Of a DNA stretch of 64,000 nt, positions 1 to 9,039 are shown piece after piece. Made by a program: the position numbers and the translations under genes. The notes beneath the pieces are model-generated. The model was not told the DNA's origin, did not search any database, and saw nothing but the letters and a program-made list of their open reading frames with translations. Source of the stretch: SZUA-547 sp963669315 (lineage in GTDB: Bacteria; Pseudomonadota; Alphaproteobacteria; Rhodobacterales; Rhodobacteraceae); the NCBI GenBank assembly GCA_963669315.1, contig OY770021.1, positions 1,302,001-1,366,000 on the forward strand, given 5' to 3'. How positions within the stretch are numbered: the stretch's first letter is position 1; each line of letters opens with the position of its first letter.

Positions 1-658
1 GGCGCCTGATATCAAGGACGCCGCCCAAGTCGATCTGGTGATCGAATCCGCGACCGAGCGCGAAGAGGTCAAGCATGGCATATTCGCCGCGGTCGGCCCA
101 CATCTGAAGCCAGAAACGATCCTGACCACCAACACGTCGTCGATCTCGATCACCCGACTGGCGGCCAGGACCGACCGGCCCGAGCGATTCATGGGGTTTC
201 ACTTCATGAACCCGGTCCCGGTGATGCAACTGGTGGAGCTAATCCGCGGAATCGCCACAGACGAGGCGACGTTCGACGCTCTGAAAAAGGTCGTGAACCA
301 GATCGGGAAGACCGCCGCCTATTCCGAGGATTTCCCCGCCTTCATCGTCAACCGCATTCTGCTGCCGATGATCAACGAAGCGGTCTATACGCTCTATGAG
401 GGCGTCGGCGGGGTCGAGGCGATCGACACCTCTATGAAACTGGGCGCCAATCACCCGATGGGCCCGCTGGAGCTGGCGGATTTCATCGGGCTCGACACCT
501 GCCTGGCGATCATGAATACGCTGCATGAAGGGCTGGCGGACACCAAGTACCGTCCCTGCCCGCTGTTGGTGAAATACGTGGAGGCGGGCTGGCTGGGACG
601 AAAGACCAGGCGCGGCTTCTATGACTATCGCAGCGGTGACCCGACGCCGACGCGCTGA
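1..658 (+). CDS. hbdA: 3-hydroxybutyryl-CoA dehydrogenase, 5'-truncated by window edge
   Basis: The reading frame is open from base 2, so the true start lies upstream of the window and the NAD-binding Rossmann half is missing. What remains carries the family's signature: an ATNTSS-like segment (here TTNTSSISITRLA), the HFMNPVPVM substrate motif, and the C-terminal helical domain ending in GWLGRKTRRGFYDY. The enzyme interconverts acetoacetyl-CoA and 3-hydroxybutyryl-CoA in the cytoplasm, feeding beta-oxidation or C4 metabolism. Family assignment is secure from motif order; its pathway role here is inferred. The convergent neighbour ends about 50 bases downstream. Confidence 0.9.
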   Translation, partial: APDIKDAAQVDLVIESATEREEVKHGIFAAVGPHLKPETILTTNTSSISITRLAARTDRPERFMGFHFMNPVPVMQLVELIRGIATDEATFDALKKVVNQIGKTAAYSEDFPAFIVNRILLPMINEAVYTLYEGVGGVEAIDTSMKLGANHPMGPLELADFIGLDTCLAIMNTLHEGLADTKYRPCPLLVKYVEAGWLGRKTRRGFYDYRSGDPTPTR

Positions 659-711
659 TCTTGCGTGCGGTCGATTAGAAAACTCAATCTCGTGTGCGCG
701 TCGCCGGTCCT

Positions 712-1170
712 CTACCTCCAAAGTCGGGCGATGCGCAGATAGACGGCGGCTTGGTTATAAACCATCCGCTTGCAGCCGTCGCGATACTCCGGATTCGAGT
801 AATTGCAGTGCTCGCTGATGTCGCCCTGGATTGAACTCGACACTTTTTGCGCTGTGAGAGAGCCGACCCGCGACAGTTCCTCGTCCACCGCGCCACGCCA
901 GAACGCCACTTCTTGCGGCAGGCATTCATGCAATCGACTGGAATACCGGGCCTGACAAATCCGGTCATAGGCATCGAAGCAGTCTGCGGCTTTCACCTTG
1001 TTGCCACGCGACTTACGCACGCAGGAATCGACCGATGTCAAATCCGGCGTCGGAAGTCTGAAAGAGCTTTCCGCTTCAGCTTTTTGATGAGGGGAAGAAA
1101 ACAGCAAGATTGCTGCGGCCACGCAATACAGGCTGAACGCCACTTTTACTTTGCTCACTACGCGCCTCAC
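712..1170 (-). CDS. Small exported Cys-containing protein, possibly LprI-like
   Basis: About 152 residues with a hydrophobic N-terminal segment (AFSLYCVAAAILLF) that looks like a signal peptide, then several paired cysteines and a stretch (ECLPQEVAFWRGAVDEEL) like the core of lysozyme-inhibitor LprI/DUF1311 proteins. That match is by eye and weak. There is no ATG start; GTG codons at 1170, 1158 and 1143 are all possible, and the last puts the signal peptide right at the N-terminus. Any of them overlaps the end of the upstream tlpA frame, so translational coupling is likely. A periplasmic location is inferred. Confidence 0.5.
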   Translation of the reverse strand: MRRVVSKVKVAFSLYCVAAAILLFSSPHQKAEAESSFRLPTPDLTSVDSCVRKSRGNKVKAADCFDAYDRICQARYSSRLHECLPQEVAFWRGAVDEELSRVGSLTAQKVSSSIQGDISEHCNYSNPEYRDGCKRMVYNQAAVYLRIARLWR

Positions 1171-1780
1171 TCGTGATTTCTATGACACTACGCAACAAAT
1201 CTACGGCTTCTATTGAATCCCATTCGGCTCCGCCGGTCAAGCGTGCGATTTCCCGCCCCTGCCGGTCGAGGATCAGCACCACGGGATACCCGATCACCTG
1301 TGACGCCCGCGCCAGCCTGGCGCGCGGATCGTGATAAAGGGTTAACTTGTCGATACCGATCTGATCGAAAAACTTTTGCGCCTGCGCGGCGGTGCGATCA
1401 CTGGAGATCGCGGCGACGGTGAAATCCTCTCCGCCTAGCTGAGCCTGAAGATTGTCGAGCGTCGGCATCTCATGCCGGCAGGGGGCGCACCAGGTGGCCC
1501 AGAAATTGACCACGACGACCTTGCCAGCGAAAGCGCCATAGTCCATCGCTGCGCCGTCCGCATTCGTGAAGCCCACTGGCGGGGCCGAGCGAGGGCTGTC
1601 GTGGATCACCAGCGTCGACATGTGACCGGTGCGAAGCTCTTTCAACGCGGCCAAATCCGAAGCGTCCAGCCCTTCCGCGTTTGCGCCCGTCGCCGACGCG
1701 CCGTATAGCAAAGCGGCCAAGATGAGAGGCGCGCGGGACGAAATGAGCGACGGAAACGAGAACAAAGGCGCGAACGCCAT
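1076..1780 (-). CDS. tlpA: TlpA/ResA-family thiol-disulfide oxidoreductase
   Basis: A hydrophobic N-terminus (residues about 13-33) suggests export or membrane anchoring, followed by a thioredoxin fold with the redox motif WATWCAPC (Cys98 and Cys101) and a cis-proline segment GYPVV. Such proteins reduce periplasmic disulfides, often for cytochrome c maturation. The ATG at 1780 was chosen because it lies directly before the hydrophobic segment. The start region overlaps the divergent argH start by about 38 bases, an arrangement familiar from Rhodobacterales. The C-terminus runs about 30 residues past the usual end and into the next gene, which is odd. Confidence 0.82.
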   Translation of the reverse strand: MAFAPLFSFPSLISSRAPLILAALLYGASATGANAEGLDASDLAALKELRTGHMSTLVIHDSPRSAPPVGFTNADGAAMDYGAFAGKVVVVNFWATWCAPCRHEMPTLDNLQAQLGGEDFTVAAISSDRTAAQAQKFFDQIGIDKLTLYHDPRARLARASQVIGYPVVLILDRQGREIARLTGGAEWDSIEAVDLLRSVIEITSEARSEQSKSGVQPVLRGRSNLAVFFPSSKS

Positions 1781-3146
1781 GTGGGGCGGCCGGTTTGCGG
1801 CCGGACCCGATGCGGTGATGGAGGCGATCAACGCCTCGATCGACTTCGACAAACGGCTGGCGATGCAAGACATTCGCGGCTCCCGCGCTCATGCGAAAAT
1901 GTTGACCCAACAGGGTATAATCTCAGCTGAGGACGCAAGCGAGATCGACAAGGGCCTTCTCACGGTGTTGTCAGAGATCGAGACCGGAAAGTTTCAGTTC
2001 TCGAAAGCGCTTGAGGACATCCACATGAATGTGGAGGCGCGGCTGCGGGAACTGATCGGCGACGCCGCCGGCCGGCTGCACACCGCACGGTCGCGGAACG
2101 ATCAGGTGGCGACCGACTTCAAGCTGTGGGTGCGGGACAGGATCGATGATGCGGAGGCGGCGCTGACCTCGCTGGTCGGCGAACTGCTCGATCAGGCGGA
2201 GGCCGGGGCCGACATCGTCATGCCCGGCTTTACCCATCTGCAGACCGCGCAACCGGTGACCTGGGGCCATCACATGATGGCCTATGTAGAGATGTTCGGC
2301 CGGGACCGTACGCGGTTTCGGGACGCGCGGGCGCGGATGAACGAATGTCCTCTCGGCGCGGCGGCGCTGGCGGGCACCTCCTTTCCCATCGACCGGAACG
2401 CGACGGCGGCGGCGCTCGGCTTCGACCGGCCGTCGGCGAATTCTCTGGACGCGGTCAGCGACCGAGATTTCGCGCTGGAGTTCCTGTCCGCCTCCACGAT
2501 CACCGCCGGACATCTCAGCCGGATGGCCGAAGAGCTGGTGATCTGGTCCTCGGCCCAGTTCCGCTTCGTGACGATTTCGGACCGGTTCTCCACCGGCTCC
2601 TCCATCATGCCACAGAAGCGCAACCCGGATGCAGCCGAGTTGATCCGCGCAAAGGTCGGGCGGATTTTTGGCGCGCAGGCGACGCTGACCATGGTGATGA
2701 AAGGTCTGCCGCTGGCCTATTCCAAGGACATGCAGGAGGACAAGGAGCCGGTGTTCGACGCGGCCGACAGCCTCGCCGTCGCGCTGGCGGCGATGACGGG
2801 CATGATCGCCGACCTGAAGCCGAACGCCGGGGCGTTGCGAGGCGCTGCGGGATCAGGCTTCTCCACCGCGACGGATCTGGCCGATTGGCTGGTGCGCGAG
2901 GCGAACATCCCTTTCCGCGACGCCCATCACATCACCGGAACGCTGGTGAAAATGGCGGAGGATCGGGGATGCGACCTGCCTGATCTCAGCCTTGGGGATA
3001 TGCAGGGGGTGGATTCACGGATTCTCCCTTCGGTGTATGATGTTTTGGGTGTGGGCAACTCTGTGGCGAGCAGATCGTCTTATGGGGGCACGGCGCCGGA
3101 TCAGGTGCGTGCTCAGATCGCGCGCTGGCGGAAGGACATGGCATGA
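1743..3146 (+). CDS. argH: Argininosuccinate lyase
   Basis: A 467-residue cytoplasmic enzyme that splits argininosuccinate into arginine and fumarate, the last step of arginine synthesis. The fumarase/ASL superfamily signature GSSIMPQKRN lies at residues 285-294, and the N-terminus MWGGRF and the HTARSRNDQ segment are typical. The ATG at 1743 gives the usual length; the frame stays open upstream but that part only mirrors tlpA on the other strand. The stop overlaps the start of the following small lipoprotein gene in an ATGA arrangement, implying coupling. Confidence 0.96.
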   Translation: MSDGNENKGANAMWGGRFAAGPDAVMEAINASIDFDKRLAMQDIRGSRAHAKMLTQQGIISAEDASEIDKGLLTVLSEIETGKFQFSKALEDIHMNVEARLRELIGDAAGRLHTARSRNDQVATDFKLWVRDRIDDAEAALTSLVGELLDQAEAGADIVMPGFTHLQTAQPVTWGHHMMAYVEMFGRDRTRFRDARARMNECPLGAAALAGTSFPIDRNATAAALGFDRPSANSLDAVSDRDFALEFLSASTITAGHLSRMAEELVIWSSAQFRFVTISDRFSTGSSIMPQKRNPDAAELIRAKVGRIFGAQATLTMVMKGLPLAYSKDMQEDKEPVFDAADSLAVALAAMTGMIADLKPNAGALRGAAGSGFSTATDLADWLVREANIPFRDAHHITGTLVKMAEDRGCDLPDLSLGDMQGVDSRILPSVYDVLGVGNSVASRSSYGGTAPDQVRAQIARWRKDMA

Positions 3147-3310
3147 CCAGAGTTACGGTGCTCAGTCTGCTTGTCGCGGCGCTGGCGATAGGCGCCTGCG
3201 GCCGCCGCGCCGAGCGACGCGATCTGACGCCGATAAGCCAAACGCAGGGGGATACGCAAGCGACCCAACCGGCCCAGACGCCTGCGCCTGCTCCAACGAC
3301 GGCCAAATAG
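3143..3310 (+). CDS. Small lipoprotein between argH and lysA
   Basis: A 55-residue protein translated from ATG at 3143, overlapping the argH stop as ATGA. It has a hydrophobic N-terminal helix (VTVLSLLVAALAI) and a lipobox ending IGAC, so it should be lipidated at Cys19, then a short polar, Thr/Gln/Pro-rich tail. A small lipoprotein of this kind commonly sits just upstream of lysA or dapF in proteobacteria (the LptM/YifL position), but the KGPLYLP motif of LptM is not visible here, so I do not transfer the name. Confidence 0.7.
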   Translation: MTRVTVLSLLVAALAIGACGRRAERRDLTPISQTQGDTQATQPAQTPAPAPTTAK

Positions 3311-3326
3311 GCGACGGACGAAGCGA

Positions 3327-4625
3327 ATGGACCACTTTCTCTACAAGGGCGGCGTCCTGCACGCCGAGGATGTTCCGATCCCCGAAATCGCGGCGGAAGT
3401 CGGCACGCCGTTCTATGTCTATTCGACCGCGACGCTGGAGCGGCATGTGCGCGTCTTTCACGAAGCTCTGGAAGGCCTCGACCACCTGATCTGCTTCGCG
3501 ATGAAGGCGAACTCCAATCTGGCGGTGCTGGCCACGCTGGCCAAACTCGGCGTCGGCATGGACGTCGTCAGCGAGGGGGAGTTGCGCCGGGCGCTGGCGG
3601 TCGGCGTGCCGGCCGACAAGATTGTTTTCTCCGGCGTTGGCAAGACGCGAGAGGAAATGGCGCTCGCGCTGGAGGCGGGCATTCGCCAGTTCAATGTGGA
3701 GAGCGAACCGGAGCTGGAGGCGCTGAGCGCTGTGGCTGTCAGCTTGAGCGCGACCGCGTCGATCGCGGTACGGGTGAACCCGGATGTGGACGCCAAGACC
3801 CACGCCAAGATCGCCACCGGCAAGTCCGAGAACAAATTTGGCATCCCGATCTCTCGCGCGAGAGAGGTCTACGCGCGCGCTGCGGCGCTGCCGGGGATCG
3901 AGGTGGTCGGAATCGACGTGCATATCGGCTCTCAGCTCACCGATCTGGCGCCGTTCGAGGCGGCGTTCACACTGGTGGCGGGGCTGACCCGCGCCTTGCG
4001 CGCCGACGGGCATGACATACGCCGGCTGGATCTGGGCGGCGGTCTGGGCATTCCCTATGAGCGTTCGAATAGTGCGCCGCCGCTTCCCTATGAATATGGC
4101 GAAGTGGTCAAGCGGACTGTGGGCGATCTGGGTTGTGAGATAGAGATTGAGCCGGGCCGCCTGATCGCGGGCAACGCCGGGCTGATGATCAGCCGCACTC
4201 TATTCGTCAAACACGGCGAGGGACGAGACTTCCTGATCCTCGACGCCGCGATGAATGATCTGGCGCGACCGACCATGTACGAGGCCTGGCACGATATCGA
4301 ACCGGTGCTGGAGCCGGCGGCCGGCGCGCCTCGCGCGCCCGTCGATGTTGTGGGGCCGGTCTGCGAGACCGGCGACACCTTCGCCCGCGCCCGCGACCTG
4401 CCGAAAATCGATGCGGGAAGCCTCGTCGCATTTCGATCGGCTGGCGCCTATGGCGCGGTGATGGCGTCGGAATACAATTCCCGCCCGCTGATCCCGGAAG
4501 TTCTTGTGGAGGGCGATCGCTTTGAAGTGGTTCGACCGCGACCCACTTATGAGGATATGCTGGGCCGGGATCGAATCCCCGACTGGCTCGACCCAAGCGA
4601 GGACGCGGACACAAGCGCGGACTGA
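3327..4625 (+). CDS. lysA: Diaminopimelate decarboxylase
   Basis: A 432-residue PLP enzyme that decarboxylates meso-diaminopimelate to lysine. The PLP lysine is Lys60 in the motif FAMKANSN; later landmarks are the HIGSQ motif, the glycine-rich phosphate-binding segment LGGGLGIPY, the EPGR motif and the PVCETGDTFA segment that supplies residues across the dimer. Length is normal. It follows the small lipoprotein gene by 16 bases and belongs to the argH-lipoprotein-lysA-DUF4175 run. Confidence 0.96.
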   Translation: MDHFLYKGGVLHAEDVPIPEIAAEVGTPFYVYSTATLERHVRVFHEALEGLDHLICFAMKANSNLAVLATLAKLGVGMDVVSEGELRRALAVGVPADKIVFSGVGKTREEMALALEAGIRQFNVESEPELEALSAVAVSLSATASIAVRVNPDVDAKTHAKIATGKSENKFGIPISRAREVYARAAALPGIEVVGIDVHIGSQLTDLAPFEAAFTLVAGLTRALRADGHDIRRLDLGGGLGIPYERSNSAPPLPYEYGEVVKRTVGDLGCEIEIEPGRLIAGNAGLMISRTLFVKHGEGRDFLILDAAMNDLARPTMYEAWHDIEPVLEPAAGAPRAPVDVVGPVCETGDTFARARDLPKIDAGSLVAFRSAGAYGAVMASEYNSRPLIPEVLVEGDRFEVVRPRPTYEDMLGRDRIPDWLDPSEDADTSAD

Positions 4626-4660
4626 CCGCGCGTCGTTCGTTTCCCAGCGCAGGAGACGTG

Positions 4661-7252
4661 ATGACCGACGCCGAGAAGCGCAGCAGACGAAGGGCGGACG
4701 ACCCGGAGGTCGTGGCCGACCTGATCGGCCGGCGCGTCGGCTGGTCGCGCACGTCGCTGTGGATCGAACGCGTCGCGCAATCATTCTGGCCACTTTACGC
4801 CCTGATCGCCGCCGGGCTGGCCGTCGCCCTGCTCGCGCCGGTCGAGGCGCTTCCCTTCTGGCTGCATATCGCGGTGCTGGCCGCCTTCGCTGCCGCCGTA
4901 ATCGTTCTGACGCTCAAGGGGTCGGCGCGACTGGCCCCTCCGACAGAGGCGGAGGCATGGGCGAAACTGGACGCCGATGCGCCAGACCGGCCAGCCACGA
5001 CGTTGTTCGACTCTCTGGAGGCTGGCGCCGACGACCCCAGAACGCAGGCGATCTGGGCGGCCCACCGGGCGAGAATGGCGGCGAAGGCGCGCCGCTCGCG
5101 GCCCGCGCCGCCGGATCTTCGGTTGTCCTCACGCGATACATGGGCGCTGCGCTACGCCGCGCCGCTCAGCCTGCTGGGCGCGATTTTCCTGACCGCGGGC
5201 GATGGCGCCGCCCGGCTCGACGCGGCGCTTTCCCCGACACAGGATGTAGCCGCCGCGACCGGTCCGGTGCTGTCCATAGAGGCCTGGGCGACGCCGCCGA
5301 TCTATACCGGCGCGCCGCCCGCCTATCTGACCGAACTGACGAATACCGAAGCGGCCGTGACGTTGCCCGTGGGATCCCTGATCGCCATCCAGGTGTTCGA
5401 CGCCGAAGCGCAGCCGGAATTGACAGAGTCTGTTGGCGACCCCATCGCCCAGGCGATGTTCGCGGCCGATGGCGGCCGCGGAAGCGCCGCGGAGATTACG
5501 CTGCAGCGCGACGGCGTGGTCGAAGTGCGGCTGGGTGAAAATGTGGCGGCCTCTTGGCGTTTCGCGGTGATCCCGGATACGCCGCCAACGATCTCTTTCA
5601 CCGCCGAACCCAAAGCCGACGCCGCCAGCCTGCTGGAGATTTCCTTCTCCACGGCGGACGACTACGGTCTGGCCGGCGCTTTCGCCCGGATTGAGCCAGA
5701 TGCTGAAGCGCTGGCCCATGCCCCCTCGGCCGAGCCTTTCGTGAAGGAACAGATCGTCATCGAACTGCCCTTGCCTCTGACTGGGCAGGTCGAAGAGGCG
5801 AGCGAAACGATTTCGGAGGATCTGACCCGCCACCTTTGGGCGGGATTGCCGGTGACTGCGACCCTGACCGCCGAGGACGAGATCGGCCAGACCGGCGAGT
5901 CCGAAGTTGCGCGATTCCGACTGCCCCAGCGCCGCTTTTTCGAGCCGATGGCGCGCGTGCTGATCGAGCAGCGCCGTTCTCTGGGTTGGGATCTGGCGCG
6001 CGCCGAATATGTGCACGCCGCGCTGACCGCCGTGACAGTTGAGCCGGAAGCGGTGTTTGATGACGAGACCGCCTATCTGGCCGTGCGCACCGCGATCCGC
6101 CGCCTAGGCTACGCCATTCAGGACAGGCGCGTGCCGGAAGAGGCTGAAAGCGTGCTTCAGCTGCTGTGGGATGCGGCCCTTCGCATTGAGGAGGGTGACC
6201 TTTCGAACGCGGCGGAACGGCTCCGCGCCGCTCAGCGCCGGCTGCGCGAGGCACTGCGCGACGGGGCGTCCGAGGATGAAATCGGACAGTTGATGCAGGA
6301 ACTGCGCGAGGCGCTGTCCGATTTCCTGAACCAGATGGCCCGGCAAGCGCTGCAGAACCCGGAGTCGCTGGCCGAGATGCCCGACGGTTCTGACATGATG
6401 GACCAGCAAACGCTGGAGGATCTGCTGAACCAGCTGGAAGACGCCGCGCGCGGCGGCATGCGCGCGCAGGCCGAACAATTGCTATCCCAATTGCAACGAA
6501 TGCTGGAGAACCTGCAAATGGCCCGGCCGGGTCAGGGACAGGGTCAGCAAGGGCAGGGACAGCAGGCCCTGCGCGAGTTGCAGGACCTGATCGGCCGCCA
6601 GCAGGGGCTGGCCGATGAGTCGTTCGAGCAATTTCAGAACGACCGCGGACAGGGGCAATCCGGCGAGCAAGGGCAGCCGCGACCGGGCGAAGGCGAGCAG
6701 AGCGGGCGCGATCAGCAAGGGCAGGATCAACGGGGCCAAGGCGGCGGCGCGCGCGGACCGGGCGACCTTGCAGGGGAACAGGACGAATTACGCCGCCAGC
6801 TGGACGGCCTGCGGCGAGGCCTGCCGGGACCGCTGTCAGACGGCGCAGGCGAGGCTCTGGACCGCGCAGGGCGTGAGATGGGCGACGCCAGTGAGGACCT
6901 CCGGGCCGATCGCCCCGGAGATGCGGTCGACGATCAGGTCGATGCGTTGGAATCGCTGCGCGAGGGCGCCGAACAGCTGGGCGAAGCGCTGCGCGAATTG
7001 GCCCGCCAGCAGGGCGGACGCGATGGGGATCAGGCGCTGACCGGTCCGGGCGGGGATGCGCCCGACCTCGACCCGATGGGGCGGCCTCAGGCCAACACCG
7101 GCCCGCTATACGGCGATTCCGTCGATGTGCCTGACGCCGGAGAAATCACCCGGTCGAGGGAGCTTTTGGAAGAGCTGCGCAGGCGTGCGGGCGAGCGCGG
7201 ACGCCCACAGGATGAACTGGATTATATCGACCGGCTGATGGAGCGGTTCTGA
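4661..7252 (+). CDS. DUF4175 (TIGR02302-type) membrane protein
   Basis: An 863-residue protein whose ATG at 4661 is preceded by AGGAG at 4651. It has two membrane segments within residues about 30-90 and a third near 165-185, then a large presumably periplasmic region, and a C-terminal half of long charged helices containing a low-complexity Gln/Gly tract encoded around 6520-6780. This architecture and its place after lysA match the alphaproteobacterial TIGR02302 family, whose function is not established. A cell-envelope role is suggested only by topology and by the nearby zinc-ribbon and ftsEX genes. Confidence 0.85.
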   Translation: MTDAEKRSRRRADDPEVVADLIGRRVGWSRTSLWIERVAQSFWPLYALIAAGLAVALLAPVEALPFWLHIAVLAAFAAAVIVLTLKGSARLAPPTEAEAWAKLDADAPDRPATTLFDSLEAGADDPRTQAIWAAHRARMAAKARRSRPAPPDLRLSSRDTWALRYAAPLSLLGAIFLTAGDGAARLDAALSPTQDVAAATGPVLSIEAWATPPIYTGAPPAYLTELTNTEAAVTLPVGSLIAIQVFDAEAQPELTESVGDPIAQAMFAADGGRGSAAEITLQRDGVVEVRLGENVAASWRFAVIPDTPPTISFTAEPKADAASLLEISFSTADDYGLAGAFARIEPDAEALAHAPSAEPFVKEQIVIELPLPLTGQVEEASETISEDLTRHLWAGLPVTATLTAEDEIGQTGESEVARFRLPQRRFFEPMARVLIEQRRSLGWDLARAEYVHAALTAVTVEPEAVFDDETAYLAVRTAIRRLGYAIQDRRVPEEAESVLQLLWDAALRIEEGDLSNAAERLRAAQRRLREALRDGASEDEIGQLMQELREALSDFLNQMARQALQNPESLAEMPDGSDMMDQQTLEDLLNQLEDAARGGMRAQAEQLLSQLQRMLENLQMARPGQGQGQQGQGQQALRELQDLIGRQQGLADESFEQFQNDRGQGQSGEQGQPRPGEGEQSGRDQQGQDQRGQGGGARGPGDLAGEQDELRRQLDGLRRGLPGPLSDGAGEALDRAGREMGDASEDLRADRPGDAVDDQVDALESLREGAEQLGEALRELARQQGGRDGDQALTGPGGDAPDLDPMGRPQANTGPLYGDSVDVPDAGEITRSRELLEELRRRAGERGRPQDELDYIDRLMERF

Positions 7253-7281
7253 CCGCCGCCAGAAATGACGCCGCGCGTGCG

Positions 7282-8199
7282 CTACTGCGTTGACGGCGGC
7301 GGCGCCGCGGGCGGCTGAACTTCCTCCACCGACTCCAATCCGCCGACAAGATACGCAACTTCATTCGAAACGTAGGCGTAGGCGCTGCGAATGCCGTCCT
7401 GCACTCTGCCAACGCCCTCGGCATAGGATGAAACCACCGGTTCCGCCTCAGGGAAGGCCGAGACGATCTGACCGCGGAACAGATATGGCGAGAAAACCAG
7501 AACGACCAGCGCGAAACCGACCACGAAGCCGACGACGCCGCGCATCGGCGAGCCCGCCGCTTCGTCGTCATCTTCATCCTCAGCGTCGCCCGTTGCGACC
7601 GGCGCCGGTTTTGGCGCATCGGGGATCTCAATAGGCTTCGGCGTCGGGGAGAATTTCGATCGCGGCGTGGGCGCAGACGTTTGACCAGCGTCCTCCTCGG
7701 GGACGGCCGTCGCGTCTTCGCCTTTCGATTCGTCCGCTTCAGGACCCGTCGTCTCGTCGGGACTTCCCGAGACGGCCTCTGGTTCAGGCGCGCCCGCGCT
7801 CGTCTCCGCGTCTACGGAGCCAGTCGCGGAATCGGCGCTGTCATCCGATTCGGGCGCCTTGGGCGTCGTCGTTTCGTCGAAAGATTCTTCTTTCGCCTCA
7901 GCTGCAGGCGTCTCAGGGACAGCCTCGGCCGTCGCGTCCACCGTTTCGGACGCTGTTCCCTCAGGCGGTATCGGCCTGCGGGGCGCGAGCGTTTCGATCG
8001 CAGTGGACCGGCTCATCGCGAGCGCCGCGGAGCCTACGCCGATGGCCAGCGTCGATTTGTGAGATGATATCGAAGCGCCGTCGCCCGACACGCGCCACGC
8101 CTCATCGCAGGCTGAGCACCGCACGCGCCGGCCCGAAGAGGGAATGGCGACATCATCGACTTCATAGACCGCGTCGCAGGTGGGGCAATTAAGGCGCAT
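7282..8199 (-). CDS. MJ0042-type zinc-ribbon membrane protein
   Basis: 305 residues. The N-terminus is a zinc ribbon with Cys5-x2-Cys8 and Cys28-x2-Cys31 (LNCPTCDAVY and VRCSACDEAW). A long acidic Ala/Glu/Thr-rich linker follows, then one membrane helix at about residues 221-241 and a short C-terminal domain. The predicted topology is cytoplasmic zinc ribbon with a periplasmic tail. Its divergent position from ftsEX recurs in Rhodobacterales, but the molecular role is unknown. It converges on the DUF4175 gene with 29 bases between stops. Confidence 0.82.
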   Translation of the reverse strand: MRLNCPTCDAVYEVDDVAIPSSGRRVRCSACDEAWRVSGDGASISSHKSTLAIGVGSAALAMSRSTAIETLAPRRPIPPEGTASETVDATAEAVPETPAAEAKEESFDETTTPKAPESDDSADSATGSVDAETSAGAPEPEAVSGSPDETTGPEADESKGEDATAVPEEDAGQTSAPTPRSKFSPTPKPIEIPDAPKPAPVATGDAEDEDDDEAAGSPMRGVVGFVVGFALVVLVFSPYLFRGQIVSAFPEAEPVVSSYAEGVGRVQDGIRSAYAYVSNEVAYLVGGLESVEEVQPPAAPPPSTQ

Positions 8200-8370
8200 G
8201 GTCCTCGCACAAGTATGGCGGCTTCAAATGCGCCGCACCCCAAGTCTATATCGAGCGCCACGCGCCGCGCCAAGCACAGGATGCGCCGCCGTGCGACTTG
8301 TGACTATGCGCGCGCTCTGCGAAGCTCAGGATCGGAGACGACGCGAAGGGCAAACAGGAAAGCGGCGCCG

Positions 8371-9039
8371 GTGATCGAGCTTGAAAGCACGACATATCGC
8401 TATGGCGGCGCTGAAGCGCTCATGGACGTCTCTATATCTCTTCCCGCAGGCGCCATGGCGTTTCTGACAGGGCCGTCAGGCGCGGGCAAATCGACACTTT
8501 TAAAACTGCTTTACCTTTCGCTGGCGCCGACCAGCGGGACGGTGCGCCTGTTCGGCCGGGACGCCGCAGGTCTGGACCGGCGCGACCGGGCGCATATGAG
8601 GCGGCGAATCGGCGTCGTGTTTCAGGATTTCCGCCTTCTGGACCATCTGAGCGTGGTCGAGAATATCGCGCTTCCCTTGCGGATCGCAGGCGCCCGCCCC
8701 GTAGACTACGCTGGGGATGTGGCGGAGCTGGCGGCCTGGGTCGGGCTGGGCGACCGCATGAACGCTCGGCCGCCAGAGCTGTCCGGCGGCGAACAGCAGC
8801 GCGTCGCCATCGCCCGCGCCGTCGTCGCCTCGCCCGAGATTATCCTGGCCGATGAGCCGACCGGAAATGTCGATCCGGACATGGCCGCGCGGCTGATGGG
8901 ATTGTTGCTGGAGCTGAACAAGCTGGGCAAGACGGTGCTTGTGGCGACCCATGACCTCGCCCTGGCCAACCGAATGGAGGCGCCCGTTTTGCGGCTGGAG
9001 GGCGGCCGGCTGACGGCGACCACAGAGGCGGCGGCGTGA
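8371..9039 (+). CDS. ftsE: Cell-division ATP-binding protein FtsE
   Basis: A 222-residue ABC ATPase. Walker A GPSGAGKST is at residues 34-42, and the LSGGEQQR signature and Walker B ILADEPTGNVD are intact. With FtsX it forms the complex that controls septal peptidoglycan hydrolysis. The GTG at 8371 is chosen from homologous N-termini (VIELES...), with AGGAA about 10 bases upstream; the longer open frame back to 8215 lacks family similarity. Its stop overlaps the ftsX GTG start. Confidence 0.93.
   Translation: MIELESTTYRYGGAEALMDVSISLPAGAMAFLTGPSGAGKSTLLKLLYLSLAPTSGTVRLFGRDAAGLDRRDRAHMRRRIGVVFQDFRLLDHLSVVENIALPLRIAGARPVDYAGDVAELAAWVGLGDRMNARPPELSGGEQQRVAIARAVVASPEIILADEPTGNVDPDMAARLMGLLLELNKLGKTVLVATHDLALANRMEAPVLRLEGGRLTATTEAAA

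Noticed and set aside
3162..4013. Minus-strand open frame of 283 codons over lysA
   Set aside because: Shadow of lysA; Arg/Ala/His-rich translation without domains.
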